Virus record (IMG/VR): IMGVR_UViG_3300032086_001785
Coordinates: 1 to 29,290 of that record
Source of the DNA: a virus
DNA: 29,290 nt
Strand: one strand, 5' to 3'
Shown here: positions 1 to 7,123 of the stretch, one piece after another
Numbering within the stretch: position 1 is the stretch's first letter
How the letters are laid out: each line of letters starts with the position of its first letter
Notes under the pieces: model-generated
Seen by the model: only the letters and a program-made list of their open reading frames with translations
Databases searched by the model: none
What the model was told of the DNA's origin: nothing
Translations under genes and position numbers: made by a program

Positions 1-36
1 CTTGCTACTATCACGTCCGAAGATCCCGACTTCTGA
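1..36 (+). CDS. Possible C-terminal tail of ssDNA-binding protein gp2.5 (partial)
   Basis: The first 36 bases read in frame 1 as LATITSEDPDF and then a TGA stop, four bases before the endonuclease start. An acidic tail ending in phenylalanine is the hallmark of T7 gp2.5 and bacterial SSB, which use it to contact polymerase and helicase. In T7, gene 2.5 sits directly upstream of gene 3, so position and sequence agree. Only eleven residues are visible and two acidic residues of the tail are weak evidence, so this is a tentative call resting mainly on synteny. Confidence 0.4.
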   Translation, partial: LATITSEDPDF

Positions 37-40
37 TGTA

Positions 41-436
41 ATGGCCAAGCGATTCCACAAGTACGGCAAACGCCAACCTGACGGGTTTCGCTCTGGCTTT
101 GAAGGCAAGGTCGCTGATGACCTCACGAACAACGGGGTGTACTGGGAGTACGAGCAACGCAAGTACAACCTCGTGATTCCACGGAGCTACACCCCGGACT
201 TTGTTCTGGGAAACGGAACTGTTCTTGAGGTCAAAGGTTATTTCGATCAGGAAGACCGACGCCTGATCAAGCTGTTCAAGGAGCAGCACTCTGATGTGGA
301 CATCCGGATGGTCCTCCAGAAGCCGCATCAGAAACTCACCAAATCAGGGCGTATGACCTACGCCACTTGGTGTGACCGTTACAACGTGCCCTGGTGTCAG
401 GGTCCTGAGATCCCAAAAGACTGGACTGTGCTGTAG
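41..436 (+). CDS. gp3: Endonuclease I, Holliday junction resolvase (T7 gp3-like)
   Basis: This 131-residue protein matches T7 endonuclease I (149 residues), which cleaves branched DNA and helps degrade host DNA for nucleotide reuse. The catalytic set is visible: FRSGFEGKV holds Glu21 (T7 Glu20), WEYE holds Glu36 (T7 Glu35), YTPDF holds Asp53 (T7 Asp55) and LEVKG holds Glu63 and Lys65 (T7 Glu65 and Lys67). The EQH-D-DIR stretch downstream is also shared. The ATG at 41 is chosen because it gives the family N-terminus and follows the upstream stop at 36; a TTG at 2 is in frame but would overlap that reading. No strong Shine-Dalgarno is seen. It lies between a probable gp2.5 and gp4 as in T7, and lacks T7's short lysine-rich C-terminus. 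Confidence 0.93.
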   Translation: MAKRFHKYGKRQPDGFRSGFEGKVADDLTNNGVYWEYEQRKYNLVIPRSYTPDFVLGNGTVLEVKGYFDQEDRRLIKLFKEQHSDVDIRMVLQKPHQKLTKSGRMTYATWCDRYNVPWCQGPEIPKDWTVL

Positions 437-444
437 TCTGTCTT

Positions 445-469
445 CGTGTTGTTTGGTTTTTGCAACACG
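445..469 (+). other. Stem-loop in the gp3-gp4 gap
   Basis: CGTGTTG at 445-451 pairs perfectly with CAACACG at 463-469 around an 11-base T-rich loop. No T-run follows the 3' arm, so it does not look like a terminator by itself. It lies just upstream of the terminator-like hairpin at 485-520. Possible roles are an RNA processing site or a transcript-stabilising structure; this is inference. Confidence 0.5.
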
Positions 470-484
470 GGTCGAAGGAACACT

Positions 485-520
485 GACCTCCAGGGCTTGA
501 AACCACCTGGGGGTCTTTTT
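485..520 (+). terminator. Terminator-like hairpin abutting the gp4 start codon
   Basis: GACCTCCAGG at 485-494 pairs with CCTGGGGGTC at 506-515 (ten pairs, one of them G-U) around an 11-base loop and is followed by five T at 516-520. The ATG of gp4 is the next base. The 3' arm contains a GGGGG run about seven bases before the ATG, the only Shine-Dalgarno-like sequence for gp4, so the folded stem would hide the ribosome site. It may act as a terminator or attenuator between gp3 and gp4, or as a translational switch. Confidence 0.7.
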
Positions 521-2149
521 ATGTCTCGCGTTGTTGGCAGGCTGAGCTGCCCACGCTGTGGATCACGGGACAACGTTGCTCAGTACGACGACGGGGGTCA
601 GCACTGCTTTACCCCTGGTTGCGGCTACCACCTCTCCACTTCCTTCACCATGCCCACCAATGAAGTACAAGCCAGTCAAGAGATCGATCCGATCCTTGGT
701 TCCTACAAAGCAATTCCAAGCCGCAAGATCCCTGAGGAGACTTGCAGGTCCTTCGGCTATTTCCAAGGTGTCTACGGCGACAGCAAGGCGTACTACTGGC
801 CGATCTACGACAAGGAGCGTCGGCTCACGGGGTACAAGATTCGTAAGCCGAAGAAACAGTTTGTTCAACACGGCTCCAACCCTGACAATACTTTCTTGGG
901 TCAGGAGAAGTGGAGCGGGGGTGGAAAACTGCTCGTTGTGTTTGAGGGTGAATACGACTGCTTGGCCTATGCAGCAGTCAGAAAGACCTGGCCCTGCGTG
1001 TCACTACCGAATGGTGCTGACTCTGCGGACAAGTGCATCCGATCTAATCTTGATTGGCTTCTGAAGTTCGAGGAGGTCATCCTGTGTTTCGATGCAGATG
1101 ACCACGGTCAGAAAGCCGCTCAGAAGGCCGTACAACTGCTTCCTCCCCGTCGAGGGAAGATCGGCACCATTCAGGGCTATAAAGACGCCAACGAGGCGCT
1201 TGTAGCGGGCGATAGCAAAGCCATCATGACGATGGTGTGGACAGCCACGGAGTATGAGCCTGATGGGATTATCAGTGGCTCCAAGTTGTTGGAGATGGTG
1301 CTCGAGGATCCGAAGGTTGAGAGTGCTGAGTATCCATACAGTTTCCTAAACGAAAAGCTTCATGGTCTTAGGAAAGGTGAGCTCGTTACTATCACGGCTG
1401 GCACGGGCATTGGAAAGAGCACTTTCGTCGCTGAGACGGCGTATGACCTCCTCGTCCGGCAGAAAGAGACGGTGGGTTACGTCGCTCTTGAAGAAAACGT
1501 TCGACGAACTGCTCGCCGTTTTGTTGGTATGGAGCTTAATTACCCTGTCCACATTGATCGCAGCATCTACACCGATGAGCAAATCTCAACCGCTTTTGAA
1601 GCAACTCTTGGAACGGGCAGGCTTTTCCTTTACGACCATTTTGGCTCTCTTGACCCTACCGTTCTGCTTAACCGTATACGTCATTTGGTTACTGGTTGCG
1701 GGTGCGACTGGATCGTGTTTGATCACCTATCGATTCTTGTCTCAGGTCTTGACCAAGGTGACGAGCGACGGGCCATCGACCAAACGATGACGAAACTCCG
1801 TAGTTTTGTTGAAGAAACAGGATGTGGGATGCTTTTGGTGTCACACTTACGCCGCCCTGTTGGCGACAAAGGTCATGAAAACGGTGCTCAAACGAGTCTT
1901 TCTCAGCTTCGCGGTAGTCACAGCATCAGCCAGCTTAGTGACATCTGTATTGGTCTTGAACGAGATCAACAAGCTGAAGACAGCAGTGCAACCACTGTTC
2001 GAGTTCTCAAAAACCGATTTACCGGGTGGTGTGGAGTTGCCGGGACTGTGAACTACAACGAAAAGACCGGCAGAATGTTGGAGCAAAAAGGAAGCAGCTC
2101 TACGAATAAGTCTGCCAAGTTCGATGATTCTTTTGAAACCGACTTTTGA
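521..2149 (+). CDS. gp4: Primase-helicase (T7 gp4-like)
   Basis: A 542-residue bifunctional primase and hexameric 5'-3' helicase, close to T7 gp4 (566). The N-terminal zinc site uses Cys10, Cys13, Cys29 and Cys34; the last pair is spaced by four residues instead of two. The TOPRIM fold shows EGEYD (Glu142), FDADD (Asp191, Asp193) and KDANEAL. The helicase has Walker A GTGIGKS (294-300), Glu324-325 in VALEEN, Walker B IVFDHLSIL (Asp401), LLVSH (His442), QLRGSHSISQLSD and the arginine finger in KNRFTG (Arg499). It ends in an acidic tail with a terminal Phe (FDDSFETDF), which in T7 docks on the polymerase. The ATG at 521 is preferred over the upstream GTG at 446 because the extra stretch would be encoded by the hairpins. 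Met44 (650) follows the zinc domain and could give a helicase-only form like T7 gp4B, but no clear ribosome site precedes it. Confidence 0.96.
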   Translation: MSRVVGRLSCPRCGSRDNVAQYDDGGQHCFTPGCGYHLSTSFTMPTNEVQASQEIDPILGSYKAIPSRKIPEETCRSFGYFQGVYGDSKAYYWPIYDKERRLTGYKIRKPKKQFVQHGSNPDNTFLGQEKWSGGGKLLVVFEGEYDCLAYAAVRKTWPCVSLPNGADSADKCIRSNLDWLLKFEEVILCFDADDHGQKAAQKAVQLLPPRRGKIGTIQGYKDANEALVAGDSKAIMTMVWTATEYEPDGIISGSKLLEMVLEDPKVESAEYPYSFLNEKLHGLRKGELVTITAGTGIGKSTFVAETAYDLLVRQKETVGYVALEENVRRTARRFVGMELNYPVHIDRSIYTDEQISTAFEATLGTGRLFLYDHFGSLDPTVLLNRIRHLVTGCGCDWIVFDHLSILVSGLDQGDERRAIDQTMTKLRSFVEETGCGMLLVSHLRRPVGDKGHENGAQTSLSQLRGSHSISQLSDICIGLERDQQAEDSSATTVRVLKNRFTGWCGVAGTVNYNEKTGRMLEQKGSSSTNKSAKFDDSFETDF

Positions 2150-2165
2150 CGTTCACCTCAAAGAA

Positions 2166-2426
2166 ATGAATCCCCTCAAGGTCACGGCTTTGGCTGTGAC
2201 TGAGAAGGGGAAGAGGTACCTCCAGTCCTTCTTCAAGTCCAATGACCCCTGCAATCAGCTCGAGTACAGCCGACTCGAAGACCTCCTCGACTTCTGCTAC
2301 AGCAGGTGCCTCCAAGTCCACATCGATCCTGACGTTCGACGTGGAGACCAATGCCCTGAACCCCAGGGAAGTGACTACGATTCACTGCTGTGCAATCCAC
2401 TCAAAGACCCAGACGCAGCTGCATAA
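2166..2426 (+). CDS. Small ORF between gp4 and gp5, overlapping the polymerase start (uncertain)
   Basis: This frame opens shortly after the gp4 stop and reads NPLKVTALAVTEKGKRYLQS and on through QLEYSRLEDLLDFCYSR and LQVHIDP. Its codons up to about 2330 favour C or G at the third position as the surrounding genes do, and the composition looks protein-like. The competing frame over 2242-2325 gives a Ser/Thr/Ala-rich stretch with no such pattern. From about 2326 the polymerase frame is clearly the coding one, so the last 30 residues here look like overprint. It may be a small real gene of unknown function with an unusually long overlap, or the sign of a frameshift that alters the polymerase N-terminus. 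An ATG at 2124 is also in frame. I do not recognise the family. Confidence 0.4.
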   Translation: MNPLKVTALAVTEKGKRYLQSFFKSNDPCNQLEYSRLEDLLDFCYSRCLQVHIDPDVRRGDQCPEPQGSDYDSLLCNPLKDPDAAA

Positions 2427-4080
2427 GAATCCCAAGGAATGGCTGAGCCTCCTTGAGAACGCTGATGTGCTGGTGGGTCACAACATCATCCAGTACGACA
2501 TCCCTGCTATTCAGCAGGTGTACCCGGACTTCAAGCCCAAGGGAAAGATCATCGACACGTTGATCCTGTGTCGGATGCTGTACCCGAACATCCTCGATAC
2601 TGACTTCAAGAAGAAGTGGGAGGGGATGCCTATTCAGCTGTACGGCAGGCACAGTCTTGAGGCGTATGGCTTTCGTTTGGGCTACAGCAAACGCCACGCA
2701 GATCTGACTGATTTCAGTGAGCTGACTGAAGAACTTGCAGAGCGTTGTGTCTGTGATGTTGAACTAAATGTTAAGCTTTGGCACAGGTTGCAACCCAAGG
2801 CCGACAGCATCCCTTGTGCCGTTGACCTTGAGATGAGATTTGCAAGTCTCATCGCCCTGCAGGAAAGATCTGGCTTTGGCTTCAACGTTCAAGGGGCGTT
2901 GGAACTAGAAGCTGAGATCAATGGACAACTGAATACTCTCAACGAGCGTTTGAGACAACGGTTCCCGTTCGTTGACGGAGGGCTCTTCACCCCACGGCGT
3001 AATGACTCTTCAAGGGGTTACGTGGAAGGCGCAACAATGTGCCGTCTCAAAGAGTTGAATCCCAACTCCCGAGACCACATCGCCTGGGTTTTACAGAACC
3101 AACTGTCTTGGCAGCCCACTGAGCTTACGAGTTCAGGTAAGCCCAAGGTTGACGAGACAGTTCTGTCGAAGATTCCTGGAGCTGAGGATTTCGTAGAGAT
3201 CCTTACGCTGCAAAAGCGGCTGGGCCAACTGAGCACTGGTAACAATGCTTGGTTAAAACTCGTCGAGCGTGACAACAGGATTCACGGCAGTGTGATTACT
3301 GTTGGTTGCGCTACGGCTCGCTGCAGTCACGTCCACCCCAACACAGCCCAAGTTCCCGCAGTCAGGTCGGTCTTGGGTAAGGAGTGCCGGACTCTGTTTG
3401 AACCTGTCACCCTCGGGGGAGGGCGAAGCATCAAGCAGGTGGGCTGTGACCTCAGCGGGATCGAAGCTCGTTGCCTAGCGCATTACTTGTGGCCACTGGA
3501 TGATGGAGCCTTTGCTGATGAGGTTCTCAACGGTGACATCCACACCGCAAACCAAAAAGCTGCTGGTCTAACTACAAGAGACCAAGCCAAGACATTTTTC
3601 TACGCCTTGATGTATGGAGCGGGCGCTGAAAAGCTTTCCATCATCACAGGTCAAGACGGTAAGAAGCTGAAGCGTAAATACTTCAAGAATATGCCTGCCC
3701 TGGCAATGCTCACCAAGATGGTGACTGAAAAGGCGGAGACGCAGGGCTACATCAAAGCTTTAGATGGTCGAAAGATCTACATCAGATCGCCGCATAGTTC
3801 TTTGAATTTCCTTTTACAATCAGCAGGCGCTCTCGTTAGCAAGGTTTGGTACAACACTTGTTACGACGAGCTCACCAACGCTGGTTTGATCTATGGCAGG
3901 GACTGGACGTTCCTTGCTCACGTCCATGACGAAATCCAATTCTCAGTCCTCGAGCAACACGCCGAACGAGTCGGAGAACTTGCAGTTCGATCTGCTGCCT
4001 TGGCAGGAGACGCGCTTGGATTTCGTATTGAAGTCGGTGCTGAGTTCAAAGTCGGAAACAACTGGGCAGATTGCCACTAA
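2242..4080 (+). CDS. gp5: DNA polymerase, family A (T7 gp5-like)
   Basis: A 612-residue replicative polymerase with 3'-5' exonuclease. Exonuclease motifs: FDVETN (Asp33, Glu35), HNIIQYD, and CDVELNVKL. Polymerase motif A is CDLSGIEARCLAHY (Asp403), motif B is RDQAKTFFYALMYGAG (Arg446, Lys450, Tyr454, the T7 Tyr526 position) and motif C is HVHDEIQF (His562, Asp563). T7 gp5 has 704 residues; most of the difference falls in the thumb, where T7 carries its thioredoxin-binding loop. Here only some 25 residues link RFPFVDGG to ELNPNSRDHI. The 28 residues before ILTFDVETN are Ser/Thr-rich and atypical; the ATG at 2242 is the only in-frame standard start before the first motif, and has no good ribosome site. 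It lies between gp4 and gp6 as in T7. Confidence 0.96.
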   Translation: MTPAISSSTADSKTSSTSATAGASKSTSILTFDVETNALNPREVTTIHCCAIHSKTQTQLHKNPKEWLSLLENADVLVGHNIIQYDIPAIQQVYPDFKPKGKIIDTLILCRMLYPNILDTDFKKKWEGMPIQLYGRHSLEAYGFRLGYSKRHADLTDFSELTEELAERCVCDVELNVKLWHRLQPKADSIPCAVDLEMRFASLIALQERSGFGFNVQGALELEAEINGQLNTLNERLRQRFPFVDGGLFTPRRNDSSRGYVEGATMCRLKELNPNSRDHIAWVLQNQLSWQPTELTSSGKPKVDETVLSKIPGAEDFVEILTLQKRLGQLSTGNNAWLKLVERDNRIHGSVITVGCATARCSHVHPNTAQVPAVRSVLGKECRTLFEPVTLGGGRSIKQVGCDLSGIEARCLAHYLWPLDDGAFADEVLNGDIHTANQKAAGLTTRDQAKTFFYALMYGAGAEKLSIITGQDGKKLKRKYFKNMPALAMLTKMVTEKAETQGYIKALDGRKIYIRSPHSSLNFLLQSAGALVSKVWYNTCYDELTNAGLIYGRDWTFLAHVHDEIQFSVLEQHAERVGELAVRSAALAGDALGFRIEVGAEFKVGNNWADCH

Positions 4081-4447
4081 GACTTGCAAGACTTGCAAAG
4101 AAACAAAACCTGTTGAGCAGTTCTACCTTTGCGGTACTTGGCGGAGGCCTGACTGCATTGAGTGCAACAAGGAACACCAACGAAAGACGTACAGACTACG
4201 TAAGCAATACAAAGCGCCTGAGCTAGGAACTCCTTGCGATTGCTGCGGTCGTACTGATCAAAAGTTGTGCTGGGATCACTGCCACACGACAGAGGAGCAT
4301 CGTGGCTGGATCTGCAGTAATTGCAATCAAGCGATAGGAAAACTTGGGGACGATATTGAAGGCGTCCTAAAGGCTGTGGACTATTTAGCCAGCTTCCATA
4401 ATCTAGGTCTGAACCAAGAAACCAACGATGACTTGGCTACTGCTTGA
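4037..4447 (+). CDS. Endonuclease VII-like zinc-binding HNH-type nuclease
   Basis: The recognisable protein begins near 4079 with a four-cysteine knuckle (CKTC, then CIEC about 25 residues on), followed by the recombination endonuclease VII signature: CDCCG, then LCWDHCHTTEEHRGWICSNC and NQAIGKLGDD. The two CxxC pairs bind zinc and the DHCH block is the catalytic beta-beta-alpha-metal site. Such proteins cut branched DNA, and many free-standing phage members act as homing nucleases. The start is uncertain: the frame is open back to an ATG at 3893, deep inside gp5, but that part is polymerase overprint. GTG at 4037 or TTG at 4028 are the nearest starts. It overlaps gp5 at its start and gp6 by 20 bases at its end, so translation is probably coupled. 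T7 has no equivalent at this position. Confidence 0.82.
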   Translation: MLSSKSETTGQIATKTCKTCKETKPVEQFYLCGTWRRPDCIECNKEHQRKTYRLRKQYKAPELGTPCDCCGRTDQKLCWDHCHTTEEHRGWICSNCNQAIGKLGDDIEGVLKAVDYLASFHNLGLNQETNDDLATA

Positions 4448-5207
4448 TGCAGATATGCTGCTGTTTCAAGCAGTTGTTTCTGCAGAAGTTGAGATCGAAT
4501 GGTGTCCTGACATCATCACTACTCACCTTCCCCTCAAAGAGGTTCGGTACATTTTTACTGAACTGATTGAGTCCAAGAAGCGCCAAGCAAACGCAGACAA
4601 GATCTGCTGCTGCTGGACTTCTAACAGCAACTTCCGCAAAGAGGTTGAACCCAGCTACAAAGCAAACCGCAACAAGCTGGATCGTCGGAAACCTGTCGGT
4701 TTCAAAGCCGCAAGGCAATGGGCAGAGGCAGCTTTCCCTTCGGAGTGTTGGTACAACCTCGAGGCTGATGATGTCCTTGGCATCCTCGGGACTCGCAACC
4801 AACAACGAACCGTCATCTGGAGTGGTGACAAGGATCTCAAACAGATCCCTGGTTTGCACCTAACCAACGACGGTGAGCTCATCACCATCAATCAACTTCA
4901 AGCTGATGCCTATTTCTATCGTCAGATTCTTACCGGCGATTCCACTGACGGCTATCCTGGTTGCCCTGGGGTTGGCCCAAAGACAGCGGAAAAGCTCATC
5001 CCAGAAGAGGGATTTACAGAGGCCTCCGCATGGGGAACTGTAGTTGGGCAGTACAAGAAGAAAGGTCTAGGTGCTGAGTACGCCTTGACCCAAGCACGAC
5101 TTGCACGAATCCTTCGTGAAACTGAGTACACCTTTGATGAAGTTCAACTATGGACCCCTCCCACGATCCAGTACGACCAAGCCACTACGCCTTCGACGAA
5201 GGAGTAA
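4428..5207 (+). CDS. gp6: 5'-3' exonuclease, FEN/PIN-like (T7 gp6-like)
   Basis: A 259-residue exonuclease related to T7 gp6 (300 residues) and flap endonucleases. It removes RNA primers and degrades host DNA to mononucleotides. Metal-binding motifs are visible: LLLDADMLLFQA (Asp7, Asp9) at the N-terminus, LEADDVLG in the middle, SGDKDLKQIPG, then the helix-hairpin-helix region DSTDGYPGCPGVGPKTAEKL. The PSYKANR and KPVGF stretches match T7 (NYKANR, KPVGY). The ATG at 4428 lies inside the last codons of the endonuclease VII-like gene. The C-terminal EYTFDEVQLWTPP matches T7's NEYNF...IYLWRP and marks a natural end. Confidence 0.94.
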   Translation: MTWLLLDADMLLFQAVVSAEVEIEWCPDIITTHLPLKEVRYIFTELIESKKRQANADKICCCWTSNSNFRKEVEPSYKANRNKLDRRKPVGFKAARQWAEAAFPSECWYNLEADDVLGILGTRNQQRTVIWSGDKDLKQIPGLHLTNDGELITINQLQADAYFYRQILTGDSTDGYPGCPGVGPKTAEKLIPEEGFTEASAWGTVVGQYKKKGLGAEYALTQARLARILRETEYTFDEVQLWTPPTIQYDQATTPSTKE

Positions 5208-5470
5208 TCGAGTGCATTGATTACATCGAGTCACACGCCTTTGATTTTGTTGAAGGCAACGTAATAAAGTACGTGACTCGGTATCAGCACAAGAACGGTT
5301 CCGAAGACCTCAAGAAAGCTCGGTGGTATTTGGACCGCCTGATCGAACGTTACGAGCGTTTCGAGAAAACCCCACACAAAACCTTTTCCTACAACCTCGT
5401 AGTTGATGAACTCGAACGCGAACAAAGTCAAGGGCTGGATGCAAAAAGCGGACCAGCTAACCAATCCTGA
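5150..5470 (+). CDS. DUF3310 family protein (related to T7 gp1.7 nucleotide kinase)
   Basis: A 106-residue protein with the DUF3310 pattern: DPVRPSHYAF at the N-terminus, IECIDYIE, GNVIKYVTRYQHKNG and EDLKKARWYLDRLI. The same domain occurs in T7 gp1.7, described as a nucleotide kinase acting on dGMP and dTMP, so a role in dNTP supply is plausible. The protein is much shorter than gp1.7, and many phage DUF3310 proteins have no known activity, so function is not certain. It overlaps gp6 by 58 bases; the ATG at 5150 is chosen because DPxxPSHY is the usual family beginning. In T7 the gene is early, whereas here it stands beside the pyrophosphohydrolase and reductase genes. Confidence 0.87.
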   Translation: MDPSHDPVRPSHYAFDEGVIECIDYIESHAFDFVEGNVIKYVTRYQHKNGSEDLKKARWYLDRLIERYERFEKTPHKTFSYNLVVDELEREQSQGLDAKSGPANQS

Positions 5471-5735
5471 TACGGAGCGTCAGCTAACGTATGTGGAGGA
5501 AGAGTTCTACGAGTTGCTCTACGCAGTAACGAACGAGCCTCGTGAACAAGTTTTAAAAGAAGCTTGTGACCTCTTGTGGGTTACCTACGGGTACCTCCAT
5601 ACTCTTGGCGTCGATCCTGATGAAGCGTTCGACCGCATCTCTGTCTCTAACTGGTCCAAGTTTCCCTTCACCAAAGTGAACGGAAAAGTCCAGAAAGGTC
5701 CCAACTACCAACGCGCAAACCTCACCGACCTATGA
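5406..5735 (+). CDS. MazG-like NTP pyrophosphohydrolase
   Basis: A 109-residue all-alpha NTP pyrophosphatase. The magnesium-binding motifs are VEEEFYELLYAV (an EExxE pattern) and LKEACDLLW (ExxD). The C-terminal VNGKVQKGPNYQ is typical of small phage members. The family hydrolyses (d)NTPs to monophosphates, either to clear unwanted nucleotides or to tune alarmone and nucleotide pools. Two starts compete: ATG 5406 has no ribosome site but adds a helix-like NKVKGW segment, while ATG 5439 has AAGGG at 5430-5434 just upstream and would give 98 residues. The gene overlaps DUF3310 at its start and meets the reductase in an ATGA overlap at its end, suggesting translational coupling. Confidence 0.86.
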   Translation: MNSNANKVKGWMQKADQLTNPDTERQLTYVEEEFYELLYAVTNEPREQVLKEACDLLWVTYGYLHTLGVDPDEAFDRISVSNWSKFPFTKVNGKVQKGPNYQRANLTDL

Positions 5736-7123
5736 ACATCGAGAACCTGAATCCCGCCGTTGCAATGACCGGGCGGGTTGAAAGTTGGGTGAAAAACCCT
5801 ACTCGCCGGTACCCGATTTCGTGTACGGTGTTTGTCGTTGAAGACACGATGGACGAGCACCCCGATGGTTTGGAGGGCAGCTGGATCTTTGCATCTAAAG
5901 CTCTTCGCTATGGGGCAGGTGTTGCTGTCCACCTTTCTAAGCTTCGTCCGAAAGGTACCAAGAACAGCCACGGAATGGTTTCTTCAGGGCCGTGTGGCTT
6001 CATGGAGATCTACTCCAAATTCAATGAGATTCTCCGACGCGGCGGTACGTACCGCAATGGGGCGATCGTTGCTCACCTCGATGCAGATCACCCTGACATT
6101 ATTGAGTTTGTTAATTACGACCGAGCTCGTATTCCTTGGCTCAAGCGCTGTGTCAACGTTGATCCTGACATCATCAACAGCCCCGACAAGCTGAAGGCGA
6201 TCATGGACGCCGCCCGCAAGGGTGATGTGTGGATCGTCAAGAAGCAGTACGACAAAAACGGCGACCGGATCTACTCCAATGTTTGCCAGGAAATTCTGCT
6301 GAAGAGTCGTGACACCTGCTTGCTGAGTCATGTGAACTTGGGAATCACTGAGATCGGTGACATCCCCAAGGCGTTCCGTGACGGCATGGAGTTCCTGTGT
6401 GAGCTCTACAAAGAGACTGGTATCGAAGGCTCTGCGATCTACAGCCGCAAAGACAATCAAGTTGGTCTTGGTGTGCTGGGTCTTGCCAACCTGCTAGCTA
6501 TCGAGGGCGTGACTTACCGGGAGCTTGTTGTCGCTCTTCGTAACCGCAACCACGGCATTGCCAACGTGGGCACCAAAGCTGGACAAATTGCACAAGCCCT
6601 CTGGCTGGGCTTTATGGAGGCCTCCAAGGTGGCTGCCGACAACAATATGTCTCGAGCGTTCACCGTGGCCCCTACAGCCTCTTGTGCGTACCGCTACGTG
6701 GACCGTGCTGGCTACACCACAGCCCCCGAAATCTCACCTCCGATTAGCCGCAAGGTAGATCGTGATAGTAGTACTCTTGGCGTCCAAAGCTACGAGTTCC
6801 ATCCCAAGTGTGAGACCGCAGAAGAGGTCGGTTGGGATACATTTTTTGAGCTGAATTGTGAGTGGCAAAAACTCATGGACAGCACTGGAATGGCACACGC
6901 AATTTCTATGAATTGGTGGTCCGATATGACAACAATGGACCGCGAATTTATGTCACGATGGTTGAACTCCCCCTTGAAGAGTTTGTATTACTCTCTTCAA
7001 GTGATGTCCGATACGCAAGACAAAACAGACGCCTACGCAGCTATTAGCGACGTGGATGTTGATGCTTATCTTGCAGGCATCCTTGATGGGGATTCGGCAC
7101 CTGATTGTAATTGCGCAGAATGA
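5732..7123 (+). CDS. nrdA: Ribonucleotide reductase alpha subunit, short class I-like form
   Basis: The catalytic subunit that reduces ribonucleotides to deoxyribonucleotides. Active-site residues are visible: Cys31 in YPISCTVF, Asn183-Cys185-Glu187 in SNVCQEI, and Cys196 in DTCLLSHVNL. PTASCAYRY matches the phosphate-binding region. LKSLYYSLQ holds the paired tyrosines (Tyr730/731 in E. coli NrdA) that carry the radical between class I subunits, and DCNCAE at the end is the thioredoxin-reducible pair. At 463 residues it is far shorter than cellular enzymes (700 or more): there is no ATP cone and the protein starts just before the first redox cysteine. The short Cys185-Cys196 spacing resembles class II, which helps explain why such cyanophage genes were called class II; the tyrosine pair and the adjacent beta subunit argue for class I. 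Confidence 0.92.
   Translation: MNIENLNPAVAMTGRVESWVKNPTRRYPISCTVFVVEDTMDEHPDGLEGSWIFASKALRYGAGVAVHLSKLRPKGTKNSHGMVSSGPCGFMEIYSKFNEILRRGGTYRNGAIVAHLDADHPDIIEFVNYDRARIPWLKRCVNVDPDIINSPDKLKAIMDAARKGDVWIVKKQYDKNGDRIYSNVCQEILLKSRDTCLLSHVNLGITEIGDIPKAFRDGMEFLCELYKETGIEGSAIYSRKDNQVGLGVLGLANLLAIEGVTYRELVVALRNRNHGIANVGTKAGQIAQALWLGFMEASKVAADNNMSRAFTVAPTASCAYRYVDRAGYTTAPEISPPISRKVDRDSSTLGVQSYEFHPKCETAEEVGWDTFFELNCEWQKLMDSTGMAHAISMNWWSDMTTMDREFMSRWLNSPLKSLYYSLQVMSDTQDKTDAYAAISDVDVDAYLAGILDGDSAPDCNCAE

Noticed and set aside
446-520. GTG start extending gp4 upstream
   Set aside because: The extra 25 residues would be encoded by the hairpins, and the T7-like zinc domain begins naturally after ATG 521.
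3893-4036. N-terminal extension of the endonuclease VII-like frame from ATG 3893
   Set aside because: It lies over polymerase motif C and the gp5 C-terminus, has no family similarity and reads as overprint.
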